From Pyxicephalus adspersus (lineage: Eukaryota > Chordata > Amphibia > Anura > Pyxicephalidae), in the NCBI RefSeq assembly GCF_032062135.1, contig NC_092858.1:169175092-169239091 (forward strand): a stretch of 64,000 nucleotides of DNA, written 5' to 3'. The notes under the pieces were generated by a model. That model was given only the letters and a program-made list of their open reading frames with translations, was not told the DNA's origin and ran no database searches. Both the position numbers and the translations under genes were made by a program. Shown here piece by piece: positions 1-10,962 of the stretch. Every line of letters begins with the position of its first letter. Within the stretch, counting starts at the first letter, position 1.

Positions 1-1683
1 AGAGTTTGAGATGGGGATGCTGTTAAAATACATCAGGCTGCACAGCTAAAGGAAAGCTGGGGCTCCTGCAAGTGACATTGCTGGACAAGATAGGCTGTGT
101 GTAATTTTTTGGTGGCGCACAGCACAGAATTATCTACGTTGCAGTCCAGAAAGTGGAGCACTCTGTACCCCGTGTCATGTGACCACCAATTCTCATATTT
201 AAACTCATTAAAACCATTGGGCATTCCTTTTCAATGGACCTGTTGCTTGGCCCTTCTTTGGCAAACTTATCATTTTGAATATTTTTCTAGAAGGCCTTAT
301 GATAAAGGAATGGGTTCCCGGCAAATATTAGCAAGCCACTGGTTTCACTTGTTGCCTGGAAGCTGAATGGGATCACACAAGGTTATCAGACATGACCCCC
401 TCAGGTGTACCCAGCAGTGTTACCAGGCTATAAAACCTTCTAATCCTCATACTTCTGATTTACAGAGCTGTTATAGGATTACCTCCCATCAAATACACCC
501 TGCTACATCCTATATCTCAGTATTCATATGTAAGTATAATATTTCTCAGCATATTAGCGGTATCATTTAATGTGCGAGAATAACTGATAAAGACTTTTAT
601 TCAATTAATAGCCCACACAGCAGTATATCCGGTGCCGGTGACCCCTAGGGTGCTCCAAACATCCAGTCTAACAATTAGCTGAACCTTCAGCGGCTTCTCT
701 TATCTCTGGAGGATCTTCTTATAATATAACAAAGAGAAAATCCACTGCATCAGCTACAATGCATATCCAGGACAAATGTTACTTTCCCATAGTCTTGGGT
801 AATTAAAATGTAAGGGGGTGAGAACAATTACCCCATGGCCTATTTTTAGGTGGGGTGTACAGAATGGAATGAGCGTGTTATGTCTTTGTGTAGCTTATTT
901 GATTTTTAAGAGCTCAAATTTTAAGAGTTTTAAGGGCTTAAAGAGACCCTGTCACCAAGTTGCAAATGATAACATTCCGTCACCTATTGTTTTTCTTCCT
1001 TTTTTTTGATATATTTTCATTTTTTTGCTACGTGCTTTGGAAATTGCTAGAAAATGGGAATTTCCAAACCTTCTCCATCCTTGCAGGTCTTAGCCATCTC
1101 CTGTTATAAAAGTCTTTAATTACTCTCCGTGCTGATCCAGCTCCTTTGCCCATCCTCTGGCCCTGCACATAGACTTGTATGTAGCTGCTTATGGGGGAAA
1201 CAATGGGAAATACTTTATAGTCTCACTTGAGTGACAGCCTTTAGTTTGCTGCTGGGGCGGCTGTTCTCACATCCAAGATGGCGGCTCCAATGGGCATTTG
1301 GATGTCTACACAAAGGAAGCTTTTACAGGTAGGTATGTTTCATGTGTAACCGAACGTTCACATATTTTCCCATGAAGGATAGCATAGGTGGATTGGTACA
1401 TCAGATTTCGGAATCTGCAGCCCAGTTGGTCATCAACCGCATTCTAACCCATAAAGAGACCCTGTCAGATCCAAAAAAAAAAATCAGGGTAGTTACCGTC
1501 AATAGAATCCGCAGTCCTCTACTGCTATTTCAGTCCTGCAGCCTCTAGTGCTGTCTTTTGCATTTCACATTTTTAGCATTAGGATCTATTTATCAATGTT
1601 TTCCCCCAAGATTTACACCAATACACATTTTGCATCCAAGATTCAAATTAGAAAAATGTGAATCCTGTGTGAATGTTATTATT

Positions 1684-1787
1684 AATATTTTTAAACAGGA
1701 TTTATAGCGCTGTACAATAAATAGAGTTTGTGAATGACAGACAGGTACAGACAGTGACACAGGAGAGCTTACAATCTAAGAGGTGGG
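1684..1787 (-). repeat. L2-like LINE 3' tail fragment
   Basis: The stretch runs from AAACAGGATTTATAGCGCTG through a GACAGACAGGTACAGACAGTG core to a 'cttacaatctaagagg' end. The same order recurs at 3537, 5528, 25322 and 53395. On the minus strand it reads as the 3' end of an L2/CR1-type LINE: GATTGTAAGCTC, then a TGTGTCACTGTCTGT motif, then GCGCTATAAATCCTGTTT. Confidence 0.7.
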
Positions 1788-1870
1788 GGAATGTTGTGTG
1801 AATCTTGTGCAAAAGATTAAAAAATAGGCCCCATTTTTTTTATAAATTGTTGGGTATGAACACCATCATA

Positions 1871-2087
1871 GGGCCTGATTTATTAAAGCCCTCCAAGGTT
1901 GGAGACGATACACTTTCATCAGTGAACATGGGTGATCCAGCAAACCTGGAATGGATTTCTTCAAAGCCATTTGCTAGCAAATGTTTTAAATCGTGGAGCA
2001 GATCTATTACAGGTTTGCTGGATCACCCAGCTTCACTGGTGAAAGTGTATCGTCACCAGCATTGGAGGGCTTTCATAAATCAGGGCC
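1871..2087. mobile_element. Palindromic MITE, family P, copy 1
   Basis: The ends are inverted: GGGCCTGATTTATTAAAGC on the left and the complement (TTCATAAATCAGGGCC) on the right. The inversion extends inwards through 'gatacactttcatcagtgaa' and 'gggtgatccagcaaacctg'. An ATA trinucleotide flanks both ends and may be the target duplication, which would fit a PIF/Harbinger-type element. Further copies lie at 9493, 9761, 13240, 34322, 39301 and 58161. Confidence 0.75.
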
Positions 2088-2120
2088 ATAGACAAAGGAA
2101 GAGAGAATTTAATTACACAG

Positions 2121-2391
2121 TATTTTTATAGCACCAACATATTGCATAGGGCTGTACAAAGTCTATAATCTGGTCACTAGCTGTCCCTACCATATTTATA
2201 TATCTATAATACAGGTTAAGGTCAATTTTTTGGGGAAGACAATTACCCTAACTGCATGTTTTTGTAATGACACATGGGGACAACATACAAACTCCATGCA
2301 GATAGTGTCCTGGCCAAGATTTGAACCTGGGCCCTAGCGCTGCAAAGGCCAGAGTGCTAACCACTGAGCCACCGTACTGCCGTATGTGTTT
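2121..2391 (-). repeat. tRNA-derived SINE (minus strand)
   Basis: On the minus strand this starts GGCAGTACGGTGGCTCAGTG, has a tRNA-like head with an A-box-like GTGGCTCAGTGGTTAGCAC and a B-box-like GGTTCAAATC, then a body with CTATCTGCATGGAGTTTG. It ends in the same GCACCAACATATT-type tail as the LINE fragments. The layout resembles the vertebrate V-SINE group (recalled). Other copies lie at 4494, 23611, 24351, 27041 and 31491. Confidence 0.8.
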
Positions 2392-2931
2392 TATTTTTAT
2401 GTGAATATTCTTACATTTCATTTTTGATTCGTGAAAAGAGCTGGTAAGACAATTTGGCTGCAAATATTTTAGAAATCAGAAAAACTAATTTGAAAAAAAA
2501 AAAAGAAAACAGAATAGATAGAATAATTGGAAACAGCAAAAAATATTGACGTAATTATGCAAATAAAAAAAGTATTTGTGGCGTCCATCGCTGATAACCT
2601 GTCCCATGCATTGCTTGAAGATCGCTTTATTACCGCAATGAAATCTTTTTATTTTCTGAATTTTCTGCGCCTGCTAATTAATTGGACTCAGGAAATGTGT
2701 TTTGCACTCGCAGAGCATGGGATTGCAAGATTACTGCATTAACCCCTTCGCTCCTGGTCAGCCTGCAGCCTCACTAGTCATTAATTAATGCGATCTAGCA
2801 GATGAATCTGATGACATTATGCATCTTCGGAATTCAGACGTGGCCTACATTGCTGGCTAATCCCCAGAAGACACAGAGATGGCCCAGCTGGAAGGTGCAA
2901 TGCAGTGCAGGTAAAGTGTGAATTATCTCCG

Positions 2932-2947
2932 CGGTTACTGGCGGTCA
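2932..2947 (+). promoter_or_regulatory. abcg1: DR4 LXR/RXR response element
   Basis: CGGTTA-CTGG-CGGTCA is a direct repeat of two hexamers with a 4-base spacer, the spacing bound by LXR/RXR. From memory, the LXR element described for human ABCG1 reads TGACCGCCAGTAACCC on one strand. The complement of this site matches it at 15 of 16 positions. abcg1 is a classic oxysterol/LXR target, so a conserved site in its upstream intron fits. Confidence 0.75.
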
Positions 2948-2948
2948 T

Positions 2949-2964
2949 TGCACGGCAGTAACCT
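2949..2964 (-). promoter_or_regulatory. abcg1: Second, partial LXR-type site in inverted orientation
   Basis: On the minus strand it reads AGGTTA-CTGC-CGTGCA: a good first hexamer and spacer, with a second hexamer that departs from CGGTCA. Together with the site one base away it makes an inverted repeat, GGTTACTG...CAGTAACC. It may be a weak second element or an accidental palindrome. Confidence 0.4.
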
Positions 2965-3189
2965 TGGATGAGGATGCTGGATGAGAGGGAGCTCTCTGAT
3001 TGGCTGCCGTCTGCCTTGTTACCAAGAGGATTGAGGGAGCGGAGCGCTCATTGTGCAGCGTTCAGAGCTCTGTGTGATTATACATTGATGGCATTGTGCG
3101 AAACTGCCGGGGGACATTCACTTCATTATTGGCATATATCTATCTATATATGTGTGCGCTGTATATGGATCTGATGGTTCCACATGTTA

Positions 3190-4470
3190 TACATTCAACC
3201 AAATAACCTCCTAGATTATAAGCTCTTTGGGGCAGGGTCCTCTCCTCCTTCCGTGTCACTGTCTGTATCCATCTTTAATTTATCTTTTTATCTATCTGTA
3301 AATCATATTGTTTTTTTCTTTTTGCATTAATAATATTATTATTATTAATATTAATAAACAGGATTTATATAGCACCAACATATTATGCAGTGCTGTACAT
3401 TAAATATAGATTGAAAAATACCGACCGTGACACAGGAGGAGGAGAGGAAATAAAGTTCATATATATCTATATATCATTTATCTTTTTATCTATCTGTAAA
3501 TCATATTCTTTTTTTCATTTTGCATCATTATTATTAAACAGGATTTATATAGCACCAACATATTACGCAGCGCCGTACAATAAATAAGGGTTTCAATGAC
3601 AGATACAGACATTGACACAGGAGGAGGAGAGGACCCTGCCCCTAAGAGCTTACAATCTAGGAGGTTATTTCACTGAATGTATAACATTTGAACCATCAGA
3701 TCCTTATACACCGCATATATAAATATCCACTTATGCTATCCTTCATGGGAACATAAGGATCTGATGGTTCAAAATGTTATACATTCAACCAAAAAAAACT
3801 CCTAGATTGTAAGCTCTTTGGGGCAGGGTCCTCTCCTCCTCCTGTGTCAAAGTCTGTATCCGTCTTTGAAACCCTTATTTATTGTACAGCCCTGCATAAT
3901 ATTTTGGTGCTATATAAATCCTGTTTATCAATAATAATAATATTATTAATAATAATAATAATGATGCAAGAAGAAGGAAAAAACCAATATGAATTACAAA
4001 CAGATAAAAAGATAAATAATATATTGATATATTTGAACTTTCCTCTCCTCCTCCTGTGTCACTGTCTGTATCTGTCTGTCTTTTGCAACCCCTATTTAAT
4101 GTACAGCACTGTTTAATATGTTGGCGCTACATAAATACTGTTTATTATTATTATTATTAATAATAATATTAATGCTAAAAGAAAAAAAACAATATGATTT
4201 ACAATTAGATAAAAATCTCCTCCTGTGTCACTGTCTGTATCTGTCTGTCTTTTGCAACCCCTATTTAATGTACAGCACTGTTTAATATGTTGGCGCTACA
4301 TAAATACTGTTTATTATTATTATTATTAATAATAATATTAATGCTAAAAGAAAAAAAACAATATGATTTACAATTAGATAAAAATCTCCTCCTGTGTCAC
4401 TGTCTGTTTTTTTCAACCCCCTTTTAATGTACAGCGCTGCGTAATATGTTGGTGCTATATAAATACTATT
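3190..4470. repeat. Cluster of L2-like LINE tails in both orientations
   Basis: At least six tail fragments are packed together. Plus-oriented copies (TTGTAAGCTCTTTGGGGCAG or the downstream TGTGTCACTGTCTGTATC) lie near 3210, 3805, 4048, 4217 and 4388. Minus-oriented copies (AACAGGATTTATATAGCACC) lie near 3358 and 3537. They are separated by ATT/TTA-rich simple sequence. An imperfect long inverted repeat runs around about 3700, with arms containing 'ggatctgatggttcaaaatg' and its complement. Confidence 0.7.
4048..4388 (+). repeat. Tandem duplication, about 170-bp unit
   Basis: The block from CTCCTCCTGTGTCACTGTC to 'caattagataaaaat' occurs at 4048-4216 and again, almost unchanged, at 4217-4388. 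A third, divergent start follows at about 4388. The two copies are far more alike than the LINE tails around them, so the duplication is recent or an assembly artefact. Confidence 0.75.
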
Positions 4471-4493
4471 TATTAATATATTCTGTATATTTA

Positions 4494-4765
4494 GCAGCAC
4501 GGTGGCCTTTGCAGCGCTGGCTCCCAGGTTTGAATCTTGACCAGAACACTATCTGCATGGAGTTTGTGTGGGTTTCCTCCCACATTGCAAAAACAAGCAG
4601 TTAGATTAATTGCCTTCCCCCCCAAATTGAGCTTAGACTGTAATAATGACATATGACTATGGTAGGGACATTAGATTGTGAGCTCCTCCGAGGGACAGCT
4701 AGTCACATGACTATGGAATTTGTACAGCGCTGTGTAATATGTTGGTGCTATATAAATACTGTGTA
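4494..4765 (+). repeat. tRNA-derived SINE, plus strand, A-box region deleted
   Basis: It begins GCAGCACGGTGGC but jumps straight to CTTTGCAGCGCTGG, so the CTCAGTGGTTAGCACT part of the tRNA-like head is missing. The body (ACTATCTGCATGGAGTTTG) and the tail (TACAGCGCTGTGTAATATG, then TTGGTGCTATATAAATA) are intact. The tail is nearly identical to that of the LINE fragment ending at about 4465. Confidence 0.75.
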
Positions 4766-4885
4766 ATTATATATATGTGTGTGTGATATATATATCAATA
4801 GAAAATATTTGCTTCGACTGCTCAATTTCTTGTTAACCCAAATCGCCAATCATATAGCAGCATTTAGTTCAAACTGAGCATCAGA

Positions 4886-5090
4886 ATGGGGAAGAAAAGT
4901 GATTTAAGTGACTTTGAGTGACATGAGTATGCCATGCTTGTTGGTGCCAGGCGGGCTGCTCTGAGTATTTCAGGAACTGCTGATCTGCTGGGACTTCCAT
5001 GCACAACAATCAGTAGGATTTACAGAGAATGGTCTATAAAAGAGAATGGGTGTAGTAGTTCCAGCTGATAGAAAGGCGACAGTAACTCAA
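4886..5090 (+). pseudogene. Tc1/mariner transposase, N-terminal remnant
   Basis: The plus strand reads MGKKSDLSDFE, then a stop, then H-E-Y-A-M-L-V-G-A-R-R-A-A-L-S-I-S-G-T-A. After that comes a segment with T-T-I-S-R-I-Y-R-E-W. This is the start of a Tc1-family transposase: the paired-type helix-turn-helix, normally a K-DLSDF motif, then SIS-TA and a V-x-x-Y-x-x-W end. A stop early in the frame and the lack of the DDE catalytic part show it is dead. No terminal repeats were identified. Confidence 0.65.
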
Positions 5091-5527
5091 ATATTGACTT
5101 GTTACCCCTGAGGTCTCGGAATGCTCAGCATGTCACACCTTGGCTTTGGTGTTTTCCTCCTGGCAGAACCTCATTTTTATGGCTGACTTCATATCAGTGA
5201 AGGGAAATTTTCTTTTACAAGAAAACAAATGTGGACGAGTTAGAACTTTCAATGCAGAGCTCATTTATTAAAATATCATTCATTTTACCCAAATCAGGCT
5301 TCTGATTTTTTTTTTTTGTTCCCCCCACCTTTCTAAAAGCGATTGCCAGATACCATTGGCCACTTTGAAAGTAGAGAATGCCAAGGGCCACAATGGATCA
5401 ATGGAATATTTTCAAGCACTTTTAAAAAGTTGGGATCGGCAGCCACAATGAAAGTCTGTGGGGTCTATTCCCTACTGGTCAGATACCCCCCCTCCTAGAA
5501 ATGCAGCCTCCCTTATGGTATTATTAT

Positions 5528-5669
5528 TTTTAATAAAGAGGATTTATATAGCGCCAACATATTACGCAGCGCTGTACAATAAATAGAGGTTGCAAATGAC
5601 AGACACATACAGATAGTGACACAGGAGGAGAAAAGGACCATGCCCTGAAGAGCTTACAATCTAGGAGGT
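5528..5669 (-). repeat. L2-like LINE 3' tail
   Basis: The tail is well preserved: GGATTTATATAGCGCCAACA, GCAGCGCTGTACAATAAATA, a GTGACACAGGAGGAG block and a GAGCTTACAATCTAGGAGG end. The plus strand shows the complement of the LINE 3' UTR, so the element points to the left. Confidence 0.8.
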
Positions 5670-6795
5670 AGAATTATTCATTACATATAAAAAAAATCTT
5701 TTTGTCCTGTGAGGGCCCTCATTGCTCCTGATCCCTATATGCGCCCTTTTATTTGTTATGGAATAGTCATATTATGTTCATATAATGCTTGATAAACACC
5801 CCACCCTTCATCAGGTGCACGAAAGCCAGAAAATGGATCAAATGACATTTCCCACCATTCAACCTGGAAAATGGGGACATCTAGTGGCAAAAGATAGGCG
5901 ACAGCTCTGGATTGGAGGCAAGGATTGTACCAAAGCTTGTATTTTTACCATTAATAAATGATTACATTATTTTATTTTTTTAGCTTTACGTTACATAGAT
6001 TGAACGTTCAGGTTGTAGCACAGCTGCAGTATTTGCTAGAGAACCTGCAATTTCTCTTTTACAGCTCCACGACTTTTATCTCCACCAAGATTCCGCCCGA
6101 TCTTCTTCAAAGGGTTAACGCTGAATTGTTTCCAGATGCTTTTGTAATAAGGACATAATAGGCTGTGCCACCATCTGTTCTGCAAACTAGAATGACCGGT
6201 TTTCTTTTCATTCCTGCGCTGCTATTTTGGAGAGCTTTAAAAGAGCAATTAGGTGTCACGAGGGTGCTGTGTGATGCAGAATGTTTTACAGGTCTGAGCC
6301 TGGTGAACTTCTCCTTACACAACTCTCCAGGTAATAACTCCAACCGCTGCGATTCAAATTTCCAGCAGATGCTGCTTCCATTCAATCGGTCAACCGGGTA
6401 CTGCAGCGTTTATTGCTGCTTCTCTGGTCGCCTTTGTAATGTTCTTCACCTACTTTTAAGTCTGCAGCTTTTATTACTATATCACCAAGTAATCCTGCCA
6501 TGAGGATCCTTGTTCAGGTACTTCCTGTTACAGGGTGACAACACTCTGTCCCTGTGTCTTAGTTTTTCTCCTGAGTTGTCACCCAGTCACATGGGCTTAT
6601 AATGGAGACTGGAAATGGAAGCACATAGAACAGACATAGTACACTGTTGTCCCTACTAGAGAATTCACCCTGAAAAGGCTATCAAATCATTAATAATAAA
6701 TGTTGTTGAACATAGAAGGCAGGTATATACTTACAGGGATCCTGGTGTCCTTTGTATATTTCATTAGGTTCTGTGTAGTGATCCTGCATGAAATA

Positions 6796-6925
6796 ATTCC
6801 TGCACTTTACTCCATGCAGGAGCTTCCTGTAATAAAGACCACTCAGTGCTGCCCTCCCTCACTGTGCAGAAAGATTGGTCTTGTTACCGCCCCCTTGTAG
6901 TTTTCTGCAGGCAGCCTGTAGCTGG
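6796..6925. repeat. Unclassified dispersed repeat, copy 1
   Basis: It shares an ordered set of blocks with 33815-33950: GCAGGAGCTTCCTGTAAT / GCAGGAACTTCCTGTAAT, then CAGTGCTGCCCTCCCT / CATTGCTGCACTCCCT, then CCCTTGTAGTTTTCTGCAGG / CTCTTGTAGTTTCCTACAGG. I do not recognise the family and see no coding capacity. Confidence 0.5.
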
Positions 6926-8463
6926 AGGGCCTACTGGGTACCTTCCCCTTCCATAGCTCTGCTCTTTCCTTGTTATTTATTAACAATTAACAATTTTTAT
7001 TTTAGTTATTTTATTTTTTTTATTAATAAAATGTTCATAATAAAGTGGTGTTAAGCAAAAACAAAATCCACATTTGTTTTATGTCTTAATATTACATTCA
7101 TGTTAAATGTTAATTTAGCCCCTATTAATTACCTGTATCTGAAAACTGCATATCCTAATGTCTGTGGCTACATTTCATGCTCAGTTCACAATTTCTTCAT
7201 TTGTAGCCCCCCCATTGTGCTGTAGAGAACGGAGACTACAAATGTGTCACCCCCATCCATGATACACAATGCAAGGAATCATGGGATATGGAGTCTTCTC
7301 ATAGGCAGGAAGCTGTGTTTGCTTTGCTGCCCCCTGGTGTTCAACTAGAAATAGTGAAAACTACTAGTAAGAATAATTTTAAAAAAGAACAAATGAAAAA
7401 AAATACATCACTCATAAAATACTTATGTTTTATGGCAGAAGGGATTTTTCCATTTCCCATCTGCAATAAAGGTCCTGCCTGGTCCAAATTTTTAAATTTT
7501 TAACATAAAACACAATATATAGGAAGTCCATATGTACAAAACACATTCATTCTAAGCAGAAGATTTTGCTTTGCTCAGAGTTCTGACTTGCTGCTGTGAT
7601 TAATTTCAATGTAAACCAATGTTGGTATGAAATATTAAACATCTTCTTGAGTGAATCTGCTACCATTGGCCTACTTTAAAGATTCCCCGGTGAATTTCAC
7701 CATTTTTAACTTAAAACAGGAATGCCAAGTTCTTTCTGCTTCCAATCATTCCTCTGCTGTGAGCTGGCTTTATTTTGTGTTTCATAATCAAGAACATTTT
7801 GGGATTATGTCCAGGGACGGGCTAAGTGCTGAGCTGCTGATTCACACACATATCCATGTGCGGCTGTTGAGTAATAAACTCTCAATCGCAGCATGAACTG
7901 GAGGAAAAAGTAGATTGCACTTTATATATATAAGTGTATATATATATACGTATACTGTATATATAAAGCCCAATATATATATAAAGTCATTTTAAATCTG
8001 CAGCCAAAACAATAGCAGGTAATGCGGCTATGAAGGTCCATGGGGGCGTCTATCATAGGGTGCTATGCCGTCTCCCGGTTGTCACCCCGTCATTTGGGCT
8101 TTTGAGGTTAGCCAGTTTTAACACATTATGCAGTGCAGGTGGACAGTAAGTGGGTGAAAAAGAAGCTGTAAGAGACTAGCAAATACTGAAAAAGGTGAAA
8201 AACAATAAATTAGTTTGTGATCATTTATGATACGCAATATTTAAGGGAACTAGGCGGCTATTTAACAGTCTGTCGACTAAAATTAACACCGTTTTCTGTT
8301 TCTCTCTTGTTATAGTAACTACAGTTTTTTCAGACTGATCTCAGCTAGAAAACAAAACATGCTTTTTGATGCTATAAAAATCTATATACTCAAATATAAA
8401 CCAATCCAAGTACAAATGAGGGGGTTATCTTTAGAATGCAAGTAACATGCTTTGACTCTAGTA

Positions 8464-8810
8464 CAGTGGTCGCCAACCTTTTGGGACCTATTGATCACTA
8501 AATTTATGGACTCCTTACCGCGCATGTGCGAGGAGCTGCGTGTCACTCAAATGGGAAGAATCTTCCCCCAAAGTGACGTCATAATGCCAGAACCCGCCCA
8601 CTCTCAGAGATCGGAAACTTGGATTGTAGGCTCAGACCTGCAATGGGAGAGTGGGCGACACACAACCCACCCATAGCCCTGAGCCTGCGATCTGTATGGG
8701 AGGCATGGTCCACTGCTCTGGCTGGTGTGCCCCCCCAGTGGGGTCAGCAGAAGGACTCCGCTGGGGGGGCACACCGGCTAGAACCATGGACCACCAGTTG
8801 GCGACCGCTG
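8464..8810. mobile_element. Non-autonomous hAT element, family H1
   Basis: The terminal inverted repeats are CAGTGGTCGCCAACC and TTGGCGACCGCTG. The flanking 8-bp target duplications are CTCTAGTA (8456-8463) and CTCCAGTA (8811-8818), with one mismatch. The interior is GC-rich, with GCGCATGTGCG and a 'cccaaagtgacgtcat' block shared with 10963 and 61014. It encodes no transposase; the short open frames across it are chance. Confidence 0.85.
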
Positions 8811-9492
8811 CTCCAGTATATTCCTGGCACAAATGTGGTTGTCACTGCTAACATTAAAAAAAAATGTAATCAATAGAAATGCCAATAAACATAAATAACA
8901 TATTAAAATAATTATAAATATAAAAAATACAATTGTGAATAAATATATTCATGTGTTTTTTTTAAAAACATCTATTAGAAAAAGGAAAAGGAAAAAAATG
9001 AACACAGGCTTAGTAGTCTGTATATCTTTTTTTCCTTATTAATTGCTAAAGAAATGTGTCCTTTTGAGTTTGATCTTTTGTGTAGAATTGTTGTTGGCCA
9101 CCAGTAGGTGCTGTGTCCTTATCCTAAGTGTGTCTCTGGTGGCAAAAGTTTGTTACACACTTTACATGAGGACACAATGCCATCTACTGGTGTCACCTGA
9201 AGATTCTTTTACTAATGGCTCCTAGAAGACAAATCATTTTGGTTTATACTTGAGTATATAAAGTTGTTTTCTGTCCATACTAAGTTTATTTGTTGTACTT
9301 CCAACTCATCTATAATATTCTTTTTTTATAGAGCATGCACCACCAATATATTGTATGAATCTGAGCACTGACAAAACCAAAGCAGTTGCCTTTCCTTAGT
9401 TAACCACATATCATGTGATCTCAGCTGTCCAATTTAAAATGTTGCTAATCGTGAAAGCTAATATGCAGTATAAATATAGTTCTGTATACATT

Positions 9493-9713
9493 GGGCCTGA
9501 TTTCTGAAAGCTATCAAAGACTGGAAAAAAATGACTATCATCGGAGAACCCGGGAGATCCAGAAAACCTAGAATGGACTTATAAAAAAACAATTTACTAT
9601 TGGGTGGCAACATTTCAAACTTGGACCAAATCCATCCAGGTTTGCTGGGTCACCCAGGTTCACCCATGATAACCTGTCTCTTTCAGTCTTTGAGAGCTTT
9701 TACAAATCAGGCC
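9493..9713. mobile_element. Palindromic MITE, family P, copy 2
   Basis: The left end is GGGCCTGATTTCTGAAAGC and the right end is 'cttttacaaatcaggcc'. The interior carries the family's 'gactatcatcggagaaccc' and 'gtttgctgggtcacccagg' blocks. It is more diverged than copy 1. Confidence 0.7.
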
Positions 9714-9760
9714 AAAAAGGCTGGAATATAGTTTAAACAAAATTTATAGTGATGCGATAA

Positions 9761-9946
9761 GCCTGATTTAATAAAGCTCTGCAAGACTGGAGAAGATAAA
9801 CTATCATAAGAGAACTTGAGTGATAAAAAAATCTGGCATCTGGTTTTCAATCCTGGACCAGATGCTTTGCACGTTTGCTGGATCACCCAGGTTCTTCCAT
9901 GAAAATCTATCTTCTCCAGTCTTGGAGAGCTTTAAGAAGCTAGGTT
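9761..9946. mobile_element. Palindromic MITE, family P, copy 3
   Basis: The left end is GCCTGATTTAATAAAGCTC. The right arm ('tatcttctccagtcttggag', then 'agctttaagaagc') loses its outer end. It lies only about 50 bp from copy 2. Confidence 0.65.
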
Positions 9947-10422
9947 CAACAAGACCAGAAGGTTCAATGGTGAATACAATTTTCTCAAAATTAGTTACTT
10001 AATCCTCAGAAAGCAGGGCCTTTGATGAGTGTTCCCGCAGTGGAGGGCAGCAGGGGGTTAAGGCAGAGGGGTATATCTGATATTCTGCTTTGCTGATTAT
10101 GTAAAGAGGCATTGTTCCAATGTTTTCATCCTATAAGAAAAAAAAAATTGCTTTAATTTTTGTTTCTATTTTTGTTATAAAGTATCATTCTGTCTCAATT
10201 CTAACAGTATAAAAAAAATCTGAACTCATTAAAAAGTGTGACAGTCTGCAGTGAATCGGCCTCGGGGCTTTTTTTCTACCCACAATCCCTTATTTCTCTC
10301 CTGGTACATTCCTCTTTTCTTGTGTCTACATCTTTTTCCACCAAAACAGATCATGATATATTAATGGACCGAACAACCATTTCTATAAATTATGTGTGCA
10401 GACATCTAAATTTGACATATAT

Positions 10423-10426
<4 letters not shown>

Positions 10427-10462
<36 letters not shown>

Positions 10463-10463
10463 T
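10427..10463. repeat. (TA)n microsatellite
   Basis: About 18 TA units run without interruption until an A-rich break. Confidence 0.9.
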
Positions 10464-10962
10464 ATGTTTATATTGTGGAGAAGTAAAAGGAAGCAGTTGG
10501 AACGATAGAGCACATTAGGACGCTGCATTAAGCATCGCAACAAACGCATTGCAACTATAAGCCAGGCAAAAAAAACAAAACAAAACAAAATAAACAGAAG
10601 GGATTTCATGATTTAACCCCATTTAATTAATTTTGGTAATAACAAAGACGTTCTCACATGTTGAGAACTGGATGACAGTGGTGAACCACTGTGGTACCAC
10701 TTGAAAAAAATCCCTGTCTAAACTTAGTTTTGGACTTTTTTTTACCAAATGTTTCACCCTGAGGTTTATTTAAAAGGAAGGGCTGCAAAGCAAGCTGCTC
10801 TACTGCCAGAATGACAGCTAGGAATTGCAGGCAAATGAAAAAGGGGAAAGAGGAGACAGCACACACCCTGCACACTTCAATCATTTTGGGGTTGTGTTTT
10901 TATATATATTGATCTATATCCTCCTGTGTCATTGATTGTATCTGTTGATGTTGGTGCTTTAC

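Larger units (their letters stand above)
2840..3110 (+). promoter_or_regulatory. abcg1: GC-richer patch with LXR-type elements and inverted CCAAT box; candidate abcg1 enhancer or alternative promoter
   Basis: In otherwise AT-rich DNA this patch has several CpGs and no recognisable interspersed repeat. It contains a DR4 nuclear-receptor site (2932-2947), an inverted partial second site (2949-2964) and an inverted CCAAT box (GATTGGCTG, 2998-3006). A possible short first exon lies just upstream: an ATG at 2879 in good context, reading M-A-Q-L-E-G-A-M-Q-C and then a GTAAAG donor at 2911. Promoter activity is inferred; only the motif content is seen. Confidence 0.5.

Noticed and set aside
6165..6503. 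112-codon plus-strand frame starting with a signal-like hydrophobic stretch
   Set aside because: No recognised domain and no splice or promoter context; an opposite-strand frame of similar length overlaps it. Length is within chance for this DNA.
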